DNA of 12,725 nucleotides, taken from CAZWEZ01 sp964632795. Lineage in GTDB: Bacteria > Pseudomonadota > Alphaproteobacteria > Rhodospirillales > 2-02-FULL-58-16. The notes beneath the pieces were generated by a model that saw only the letters and a list, made by a program, of their open reading frames with translations, was not told where the DNA came from and did no database searches. The stretch spans positions 1-12,725 of the forward strand of contig CAZWEZ010000105.1 in the NCBI GenBank assembly GCA_964632795.1. The letters are read 5' to 3'. Below are positions 7,776 through 12,725 of this stretch, in pieces; within the stretch, counting starts at the first letter, position 1; each line of letters starts with the position of its first letter. The translations under genes were made by a program, and so were the position numbers.

Positions 7776-8471
7776 TCAGCTCTCGCGGTACCGGTAGCCG
7801 GCGCCGTACAGGGTCTGGATCTGCGTGAAATCGGGGTCCACTTCCTTGAACTTCCGGCGCAGGCGCTTGACGTGGCTGTCGATGGTCCGGTCGTCGATGT
7901 AGATGTGCTCGCCGTAGGCGGCGTCGATCAGCTGGTCGCGGCTCTTGACGTGGCCGGGGCGCCGGGCCAGGGCCTGGACCAGCAGGAACTCGGTGACCGT
8001 GAGCCGGACCTCGACGCCGCGCCAGGTGCAGACCTGGCGTTCCGTATCCATCACCAGCTCGCCGCGCCGGACCACGTCCCGGCCCGCGTCGGCGCTGCGC
8101 CCGGCGGCGTCGCGGCGGCGCAGCACGGTGCGGATGCGCTCGATCAGGAGGCGCAGGGAGAACGGTTTCGTGATGTAGTCGTCGGCGCCCAGGCGCAGGC
8201 CCAGCACCTCGTCGATCTCGTCGTCCTTGGAGGTCAGGAAGATGACCGGAATGGACCCCCTCTCGCGCAGCCGCCTGAGCAGCTCGATGCCGTCCATGCG
8301 CGGCATCTTGATGTCGAGGACGGCGATGTCGGCGGGGTTCTCGCGCAGTCCCTCCAGGGCCTCGGCGCCGTCGGCGTAGGTCCTGACTTCGAAGCCCTCG
8401 GCGGCCAGGGCCATCGACACCGAGGTCAGGATGTTGCGGTCGTCGTCGACCAGGGCGATTGATTGGGCCAT
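7776..8471 (-). CDS. chvI: response regulator of the ChvI family (OmpR/PhoB type)
   Basis: This 231-residue regulator has a receiver domain (about 3-118) with the acidic pocket DDD (9-11), the phosphoacceptor Asp53 in VLDIKMP, Thr80 and Lys102 (TKPF). A winged-helix DNA-binding domain follows (about 135-230), with RLTVTEFLLVQALARRPG and DDRTIDSHVKRLRRKF, ending GAGYRYRES. The start MAQSIALVDDD at 8471 is chosen because it begins just before the receiver fold and has AGGGA directly upstream; the frame stays open further upstream but that part encodes no recognisable domain and crosses the divergent control region. In rhizobia pckA is often divergent from chvI; here the neighbour is a cobalt transporter. 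It is the first gene of the minus-strand unit. Confidence 0.93.
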   Translation of the reverse strand: MAQSIALVDDDRNILTSVSMALAAEGFEVRTYADGAEALEGLRENPADIAVLDIKMPRMDGIELLRRLRERGSIPVIFLTSKDDEIDEVLGLRLGADDYITKPFSLRLLIERIRTVLRRRDAAGRSADAGRDVVRRGELVMDTERQVCTWRGVEVRLTVTEFLLVQALARRPGHVKSRDQLIDAAYGEHIYIDDRTIDSHVKRLRRKFKEVDPDFTQIQTLYGAGYRYRES

Positions 8472-8515
8472 GATCCCTGAATACTCCCCACGCGCCGCTC
8501 CAACACTATCAGCAA

Positions 8516-8545
8516 TTGACTTACGGTTTGTGGCGAAATTATAGT
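8516..8545 (+). promoter_or_regulatory. sigma-70-type promoter of the riboswitch-cbtBA unit
   Basis: TTGACT (8516-8521) and TATAGT (8540-8545) are separated by 18 bases; each matches the consensus at 5 of 6 positions. Transcription would start near 8552, at the 5' strand of riboswitch stem P1, so the transcript begins with the aptamer. Confidence 0.75.
8538..8543 (-). promoter_or_regulatory. candidate -10 box of chvI, overlapping the cbtB -10
   Basis: Read on the minus strand these bases are a perfect TATAAT, sharing four bases with the plus-strand -10 (8540-8545). No convincing -35 is seen 16-18 bases upstream. If used, it would start transcription near 8531 and give chvI a leader of about 60 bases. 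It could be a shared bidirectional promoter or a consequence of AT-rich symmetry. Confidence 0.4.
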
Positions 8546-8548
8546 CGT

Positions 8549-8739
8549 CGCGACGGTTCTCCGGTGAGGAGAATAATAGGGAACGCGGTATGCCCGTCCG
8601 GGTGGGCGAAAGCCGTGGCTGCGAGAGCAACTGTATGCGGCGAGCCGGTGCGCCAGATACCACTGGACTGCCAACCTCCGGATTTCCGGGAAGGTGGCGC
8701 CCCGACATTGAGCCGCGAGCCAGGAGACCTGCCGTCGCG
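8549..8739 (+). promoter_or_regulatory. cobalamin riboswitch
   Basis: The B12 box AGCCAGGAGACCTGCC is at 8718-8733. Other conserved segments occur in the right order: AATAGGGAACGCGGT (8574-8588), GCAACTGTATGCGG (8627-8640), GCCAGATACCACTGG (8652-8666) and a variable hairpin around CTCCGG/CCGGG (8676-8690). The closing stem P1 pairs CGCGACGG (8549-8556) with CCGTCGCG (8732-8739). It is followed within 30 bases by the cbtB Shine-Dalgarno GGAGG (8752-8756). No strong terminator is visible after it, so I infer translational control, with adenosyl- or other cobalamin binding lowering cbtBA expression. A small hairpin (8737-8747) could compete with P1. Confidence 0.95.
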
Positions 8740-8764
8740 TGAAACGCTTTTGGAGGTTGAACAC

Positions 8765-8962
8765 ATGTCTGCCCATATTTTCGGAATGATCGAAGACGCC
8801 AGGATGCTGGCCACCGGCCAGCGCGCGGCGGTGGTTCTGACCGCGGTCCTGGCCGTCTCCTTCGGCGCCTTCCTGGTCTTCGGGTCCGGTTTCGCCTACT
8901 CCTCGACCCTCCATTCGGTGGCCCACGACGCCAGGCACGCGCTCGTCTTTCCTTGCCATTGA
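8765..8962 (+). CDS. cbtB: cobalt transporter subunit CbtB
   Basis: A 65-residue protein with one membrane segment (about 21-40, AAVVLTAVLAVSFGAFLVFG) and the family's C-terminal metal-binding signature HDARHALVFPCH (54-65). CbtB and CbtA are proposed, from comparative genomics of B12-regulated genes, to form a cobalt uptake system. The cobalamin riboswitch directly upstream agrees with supplying cobalt for B12 synthesis. The start is fixed by GGAGG eight bases upstream and by the usual size of the family; the frame is open further upstream but runs through the riboswitch. The stop lies close to the cbtA start region. Confidence 0.95.
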   Translation: MSAHIFGMIEDARMLATGQRAAVVLTAVLAVSFGAFLVFGSGFAYSSTLHSVAHDARHALVFPCH

Positions 8963-8979
8963 GCCCCAACAGCGGCTCC

Positions 8980-9627
8980 GTGTTCGCGCGGATCGTCATC
9001 GCGGCGCTGGTCGCCGGCGCCGTGGCCGGGCTGTTCGTGTGGGCGGTCCACATGGCCAAGGTGGTGCCGCTGATCCAGCAGGCCGAGCTCTACGAGGTCG
9101 CCACCGGGGCCGACCACGACGGGGAAGCCCACCCCGAGGGGCTCGAACGGGCGTTCTACACCCTGATCGCCGATGTGGTGACGGCGGCCGGCTTCGCCTT
9201 CATGCTGTGCGGGGCGTTCGCGCTCGGCGGGCGCGAGGTCGATTGGCAGCGGGGCATCGTCTGGGGCCTGGCCGGGTTCGCCACCTTCACCGCCTCGACG
9301 TCGCTGGGGATGCCGCCCGAACTGCCGGGCATGGTGTCGGGCGACCTCGGGGCGCGCCGCCTGTGGTGGCTGGCCACGGTGGCCAGCACCGGGGGCGGGC
9401 TCGGCCTGATCTTCCTGGCCCGCCCGGCGCTGCTCAGGATCGCCGGCCTGGCGCCGATCCTCCTCCCCCACCTGTGGGGGGCGCCGAGGGCCGAAATCGT
9501 CGACGGCCCGTTGCCGGCCGAACTGGCCTCGCAGTTCGCGACCGCCTCGCTGGTCACCTCGGGCCTGTTCTGGATGGTGCTCGGGGGCACCGCCGGATAC
9601 ATGTACCACCGCCTGGGCCGAGAATAA
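8980..9627 (+). CDS. cbtA: cobalt transporter subunit CbtA
   Basis: A membrane protein of about 215 residues, the partner of CbtB. Segments at about 5-22, 58-82, 92-108, 128-147 and 187-208 are hydrophobic, fitting the five-helix model of the family. Typical features are the N-terminal helix leading into VPLIQQAELYE, a short His/Asp-rich loop (GADHDGEAHPEG), SLGMPPELPG and LPHLWGAP. I chose the GTG at 8980, giving MFARIVIAALVAG, because the family usually begins directly with this helix. TTG codons at 8953 and 8959 are in-frame alternatives; the one at 8959 overlaps the cbtB TGA and would give tight coupling. None of the candidates has a strong Shine-Dalgarno sequence. The gene ends three bases before the convergent methyltransferase gene. 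Confidence 0.9.
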   Translation: MFARIVIAALVAGAVAGLFVWAVHMAKVVPLIQQAELYEVATGADHDGEAHPEGLERAFYTLIADVVTAAGFAFMLCGAFALGGREVDWQRGIVWGLAGFATFTASTSLGMPPELPGMVSGDLGARRLWWLATVASTGGGLGLIFLARPALLRIAGLAPILLPHLWGAPRAEIVDGPLPAELASQFATASLVTSGLFWMVLGGTAGYMYHRLGRE

Positions 9628-9630
9628 GCC

Positions 9631-10851
9631 CTAGTAACCCAGGAACAGCTTGCCCAACCCGTTGAGGGCCTCGTACAGGGGCGCGAACTGCCTGGCGAAG
9701 GCGTCCCGGTCGAGCGCGGGGTTGGCCGCGGAGAGGTCGCGGTGGATGTTGCCGAGGGTGCGCGCGCCGTCCATCCGCCCGACCATGGCGGCGGCCAGCG
9801 GGGGCAGGGGGAAACGGAACGTGAAGCCGTCGATGTCGGCGCTCAGCGTCCCTTCCGGCGTGAAGCCGGCGGGCTCGATCCCGTACAGGCGCGGCACGGC
9901 TTGCGGGTCGTCGGGGGACGGGGCGGCCACCGGGTTGTCCTGGCGCAGGGCGTAGAAGACGTGCTTGCCCATGTTGCCGGCCAGCAGCTCGGCGAAGGCG
10001 CAGCGCTCGATCCACGTCAGCCCCGCCAGCCGGTCGAGCAGCCGCGGGTGGTTGAGGTAGGATTGGGGCCGGTAGCGGGCCGGCTCGACGAAGGCGGCGA
10101 CGCGCAGCCCCGTAGCCGCGGTCAGTTCGACGATCCCGGGGACCCGGTAGGCGCGGTCCCGGGGGTGCAGGAAGAGGTCGACCAGCCCGGCGTCGCCGCC
10201 CTCCAGGTGGTCGCCGAGGAACGGGTTGCGGCTGAGCCAGTTGGTGTCGGGCAGCCGGTCGAGCAGCTGGCGCGCCACCTCCACCCGTTCGGGCAGCGGC
10301 GCCTCGCCGACCAGGGTGCGCAGCATCTCCTGCATCGCATAGACGCCGGTCCGCCCCAATTCGCCGTAGAGCATCATCCCCAGTCCGCCGTCCCCGGCCA
10401 GCACCCCGCGTAATGCCCGTAGCCCGGCCGCCGGGTCCTCCAGGTGGTGGAGCACCCCGCAACAGTCGATGTAGTCGAAGACGCCCAGCCCGGCCTCCGG
10501 CAACTCCTCGATGCCCAGGCGGTGGAATTCGATGTTGCCCAGTCCGCGGGCCTTGGCCCGGGCCTCGGCGATCTTGCGCGAGGCATCGGAGATGTCGATG
10601 TAGACCACTTCGCCGGCTTCCCCGGCGTCGGCCAGTTGTCGGGCCAGCATGATCGCCCCGTCGCCGGTGCCCCCTCCCGCGACCAGCGCCCGGAAGGGCA
10701 TGGCGAAGTCCCGCCGGCCGCCGAATACGTAGTGGTTGACCTCGAGCAGGTGGCTGGGCGAGCCGGCGACCAGGCGCCGGGCCTCGTCGGCCGGGTCGCG
10801 GGCCGGATAGGGATAGGCCTCGTACTGGTCGCGGACGCCGTCCCGGCTCAT
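9631..10851 (-). CDS. class I SAM-dependent methyltransferase, substrate unknown
   Basis: A 406-residue soluble protein. The Rossmann-fold SAM-binding core is clear: motif I ALVAGGGTGDG (55-65), the acidic end of strand 2 at VVYIDISD (82-89), and CCGVLHHLEDP (130-140) as the post-II/IV region. It opens with DQYEAYPYPARDP, resembling the QFEENPYPRW-type lead-in of methyltransferases often fused to TPR domains. Beyond about residue 180 is a long C-terminal region with no motif I can name; it may bind or position the substrate. A protein, lipid or small-molecule substrate is equally possible. The ATG has AGGGG nearby. The gene is divergent from the RNA methyltransferase (77-base gap) and convergent with cbtA. 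Confidence 0.85.
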   Translation of the reverse strand: MSRDGVRDQYEAYPYPARDPADEARRLVAGSPSHLLEVNHYVFGGRRDFAMPFRALVAGGGTGDGAIMLARQLADAGEAGEVVYIDISDASRKIAEARAKARGLGNIEFHRLGIEELPEAGLGVFDYIDCCGVLHHLEDPAAGLRALRGVLAGDGGLGMMLYGELGRTGVYAMQEMLRTLVGEAPLPERVEVARQLLDRLPDTNWLSRNPFLGDHLEGGDAGLVDLFLHPRDRAYRVPGIVELTAATGLRVAAFVEPARYRPQSYLNHPRLLDRLAGLTWIERCAFAELLAGNMGKHVFYALRQDNPVAAPSPDDPQAVPRLYGIEPAGFTPEGTLSADIDGFTFRFPLPPLAAAMVGRMDGARTLGNIHRDLSAANPALDRDAFARQFAPLYEALNGLGKLFLGY

Positions 10852-10928
10852 GGGGACCCCTGAAGAATTTCCTTGATCGGTGGGCGTTTATTACCATTCC
10901 TAGACGGCACTCACCAGGGAAGCAACTC

Positions 10929-11501
10929 ATGCGCGGCTATTTCGGGATCGGCGTCGAGAGGATCAGCAAGTCGATGAACGTGGGCAGCCTGCTGCGCACC
11001 GCCCACGCCTTCGGGGCCAGCTTCGTGTTCACCGTCCAGGCGACCTACGCGGCCACCGAGGGCGGGCGCGCCGACACCTCGGACACCCCGGGCCACGTCC
11101 CCTTCTACGGCTTTCCCGATGCCGCCTCGCTGGTCCTGCCCGAGGGCTGCGAGCTGGTCGGGGTCGAGCTGCTGGACAACGCCGTGGACCTGCCCAGCTT
11201 CCACCATCCCCGCCGCGCCGCCTACGTGATGGGGCCCGAGCGCGGGACGCTGTCGGACGAGCTGGCCGGGCGCTGCGACTACATGGTCCGCATCCCGACC
11301 AGATTCTGCGTCAACATCGGTATCGCCGGGGCCATCGTGATGTACGACCGGCTGCTCAGCCTGGGCCGTTTCGGGCGCCGTCCACAACGCCCGGGCGGCC
11401 CCGTCGAGCCCCTGCCCGAGCACGTCTTCGGCGACCCGGTGGCCCGCTCCGGGATGGACAGGTTCCGCGCCCCGCCGCCCTCGACCAAGGATTCGGAATG
11501 A
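10929..11501 (+). CDS. SpoU/TrmH-family RNA methyltransferase
   Basis: A 190-residue SPOUT-class enzyme predicted to methylate a ribose or base in tRNA or rRNA using SAM. The three SpoU motifs are present: SMNVGSLLRTAHAFGA (15-30, Asn17 and Arg23), YVMGPERGTLSDE (99-111), and IPTRFCVNIGIAGAIVMYDRL (122-142, Asn129). In motif 3 the usual S-L-N-V-S is read C-V-N-I-G, suggesting a divergent subfamily, so I do not assign trmH, trmL or rlmB. The C-terminal 45 residues are proline- and arginine-rich and probably disordered. There is no N-terminal substrate-binding extension. AGGGAAG lies about seven bases before the ATG. Its stop overlaps a possible small ORF that leads to the next gene. Confidence 0.88.
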   Translation: MRGYFGIGVERISKSMNVGSLLRTAHAFGASFVFTVQATYAATEGGRADTSDTPGHVPFYGFPDAASLVLPEGCELVGVELLDNAVDLPSFHHPRRAAYVMGPERGTLSDELAGRCDYMVRIPTRFCVNIGIAGAIVMYDRLLSLGRFGRRPQRPGGPVEPLPEHVFGDPVARSGMDRFRAPPPSTKDSE

Positions 11502-11584
11502 TGGCTTTCACGGGACTCGAATGCGATGTCGCCGACGCCACCCAGGTGATACCAGCGGTTCCCGCCATGGAAAATCGGCTATGA
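11498..11584 (+). CDS. possible 28-codon linker ORF between the RNA methyltransferase and FrhB-like genes
   Basis: This frame starts at ATG overlapping the previous stop (ATGATG) and ends at a TGA that overlaps the ATG of the next gene (ATGA, 11581-11584), so it tiles the intergenic gap exactly. It reads MMAFTGLECDVADATQVIP followed by AVPAMENRL. The 10-base ATGATGGCTT occurs at both ends (11500-11509 and 11581-11590). No homology is recognised and no Shine-Dalgarno sequence is distinctive. It could couple translation or be chance. Confidence 0.15.
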   Translation: MMAFTGLECDVADATQVIPAVPAMENRL

Positions 11585-12725
11585 TGGCTTCGATGACCGA
11601 CGACCTTGGAAACCACGCGGCGTCTCCCCGGCGGCTCGACGACATCGTCGAGGGCGGCCTGTGCATCGGCTGCGGGCTGTGCCAGGGACTGGCCGGCCCC
11701 GGCACCGTGGCCATGGCGATGACGGCGGAGGGCCGCGAACGGCCGGTGGTCGCGGGGACGCTCGACGGGGCGACCGCCGAGCTGATCTTCGCGGTGTGTC
11801 CGGGGATCGGCGTCGAGGGGTTGCCCGAGGCGCTGCACGGCCCCGATACCGTGGTCGATCCGATGTGGGGGCCGTACCTGCGCATCGCCCGCGGCTTCGC
11901 CGGCGATCCCGAGGTCCGCTTCATCGGCGCCACCGGCGGCGTGCTGAGCGCGCTGGCCATCCACCTGCTGGAAAGCGGCCGGGTCGAGAGCGTGCTCCAC
12001 GTGGCGGCGTCCAGGGAGCGGCCCGCCCGCACGGTGCGCCACATCAGCCGCGACCGGGCGCAGGTGCTGGAAGGGGCGGGCTCGCGCTATGGCCCGGCGG
12101 CGCCGTTGGTCGACTTCGCCGAGGTCCTCGGGCGCGAGCGGTTCTTCGCCTTCATCGGCAAGCCGTGCGACGTCTCGGCGCTGCGCAACCTGGGGCGCCA
12201 CGACGAGCGGGTCGGGCGCTACTGCCGCTACCTCCTGACCCTGATCTGCGGCGGCGTCTCCGAGCTCGGCAAGTCGCTGGAGGTGCTCGACGGGTTCGGG
12301 GTTGCCGAGGACGAGTTGTCGCTGTTCCGCTACCGGGGCCACGGCAACCCCGGCCCGACCCGGATCGAGACCAGGGACGGCCGCGTCTTCGAGACGACCT
12401 ACAACGAGTTCTGGGGCGACGAGGCCCAATGGCGGCTCCAGTTCCGGTGCAAGGTCTGTCCCGACGCCATCGGCGAGAGCGCCGACCTGGTCGCCTTCGA
12501 CGTCTGGCCCGACGCCCTGCCCACCGGCGAGGACGACGGCTTCAACGGCATCATGACGCGCACCGAGCAGGGGCGCGAACTGTTGGACTCGGCGCTGCGC
12601 GCCGGGGACATCGTCATCGACCGGGAGCTGGGGCCGCGCGACGTGGACCACTTCCAGCCCCACCAGGTGAGCCTCAAACGGGCCGCCTGGGCGCGGCTGC
12701 TGGGCCTCGGGCAGGCCGGCCGGCC
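11581..12725 (+). CDS. coenzyme F420 hydrogenase/dehydrogenase beta-subunit (FrhB) family iron-sulfur protein (3' end cut)
   Basis: The frame is open for 381 codons to the window edge. Near the N-terminus, CIGCGLC (Cys28, 31, 34) and a later Cys-Pro (Cys73) form a CX2CX2C...CP pattern for one 4Fe-4S cluster. The FrhB domain follows with its usual cysteines: IGKPCD (Cys196), LICGG (Cys223) and FRCKVCPDAIGESADLVAFD (Cys290, Cys293). Such proteins pass electrons between flavin, iron-sulfur centres and a substrate. Examples include F420-reducing subunits and the divinyl-chlorophyllide reductase BciB; domain relatives also occur in polysaccharide clusters. Nothing in the window selects one of these, and an F420 role is unlikely to be safe to assume in a proteobacterium. 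Alternative starts are the ATGs at 11584 and 11593; GGAA lies about nine bases before 11581. Confidence 0.85.
   Translation, partial: MMASMTDDLGNHAASPRRLDDIVEGGLCIGCGLCQGLAGPGTVAMAMTAEGRERPVVAGTLDGATAELIFAVCPGIGVEGLPEALHGPDTVVDPMWGPYLRIARGFAGDPEVRFIGATGGVLSALAIHLLESGRVESVLHVAASRERPARTVRHISRDRAQVLEGAGSRYGPAAPLVDFAEVLGRERFFAFIGKPCDVSALRNLGRHDERVGRYCRYLLTLICGGVSELGKSLEVLDGFGVAEDELSLFRYRGHGNPGPTRIETRDGRVFETTYNEFWGDEAQWRLQFRCKVCPDAIGESADLVAFDVWPDALPTGEDDGFNGIMTRTEQGRELLDSALRAGDIVIDRELGPRDVDHFQPHQVSLKRAAWARLLGLGQAGR

Noticed and set aside
6211..7797. Plus-strand open frame of 528 codons
   Set aside because: Antisense shadow of chvG; its composition is biased and no domain is recognisable.
8737..8750. 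Small hairpin followed by TTTT after the riboswitch, as a terminator
   Set aside because: The stem is only 4 bp with four T residues, too weak for an intrinsic terminator; kept only as a possible competitor of P1.
8516..8764. N-terminal extension of the CbtB frame
   Set aside because: It overlaps the promoter and cobalamin riboswitch; the family is about 60-65 residues and GGAGG marks the start at 8765.
8472..9059. N-terminal extension of the ChvI frame up to 9059
   Set aside because: It would cross the riboswitch, cbtB and part of cbtA; the extra residues are Arg/Ser-rich with no domain, and the receiver begins naturally at 8471.
10852..10928. Divergent promoters between the methyltransferase and RNA methyltransferase genes
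   Set aside because: Some AT-rich words and a TTGATC are present, but no -35/-10 pair has acceptable spacing on either strand, so no promoter is called.
9554..10930. Minus-strand open frame of 458 codons
   Set aside because: It overlaps the methyltransferase in another frame and is Arg/Gly/Pro-rich with no motif, whereas the 9631-10851 frame has the SAM-binding motifs.
11356..12663. Minus-strand open frame of 435 codons
   Set aside because: Antisense to the FrhB-like gene, whose cysteine motifs are in the correct spacing; the minus product is low-complexity.

Overview
The window is GC-rich chromosomal DNA with tightly packed genes. It looks like an alphaproteobacterium, most likely of the Rhodospirillales. 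The evidence is the core cluster chvI-chvG-hprK-rapZ-EIIA(Man)-HPr-EI, which is typical of alphaproteobacteria, together with the short kinase-domain-only HprK and codon use strongly biased to G/C at third positions. No rRNA, tRNA, CRISPR array, phage gene or transposase gene is visible.

Layout. (1) 1-496, minus strand: the start of a membrane-anchored PAS-type sensor, probably a histidine kinase, running off the left edge, with a plausible promoter behind it. (2) 508-8471, all minus strand and probably one long transcription unit read from right to left: response regulator ChvI, sensor kinase ChvG, HPr kinase HprK, RapZ, PTS EIIA of the mannose family, HPr, PTS enzyme I, then S-adenosylhomocysteine hydrolase AhcY. 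Most junctions are 4-base overlaps or gaps under 20 bases. Two junctions, chvG/hprK and HPr/enzyme I, are instead filled by related structured repeats (5934-6133 and 3580-3849). (3) 8472-8764: a divergent control region with a strong plus-strand sigma-70-type promoter whose -10 overlaps a perfect minus-strand TATAAT, followed by a complete cobalamin riboswitch. (4) 8765-9627, plus strand: cbtB and cbtA, a predicted B12-regulated cobalt transporter. (5) 9631-10851, minus strand: a class I SAM-dependent methyltransferase, convergent with cbtA. (6) 10929-12725, plus strand: a SpoU/TrmH-family RNA methyltransferase, then a truncated iron-sulfur protein of the coenzyme F420 hydrogenase/dehydrogenase beta-subunit (FrhB) family running off the right edge.

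How the genes fit together. Enzyme I, HPr and EIIA(Man) form a phosphorelay with no EIIB or EIIC transport partner here, so its role is probably regulatory. HPr keeps both the phosphorelay histidine (His28) and the HprK target serine (Ser59), so HprK can in principle set its state. The ChvG/ChvI pair at the head of the unit links this to envelope or acid stress sensing.

The least explained part is the pair of intergenic repeats. They share an architecture: a 36-base terminal stem, a variable arm, and a conserved arm with one bulge. Parts of the stems differ between copies but keep pairing. Both start at CTAG, suggesting a MITE of the IS630/Tc1-mariner type. Copy 1 carries the stop codon of HPr in one terminal arm and the best ribosome binding site of enzyme I in the other, so it could control coupling between those genes.
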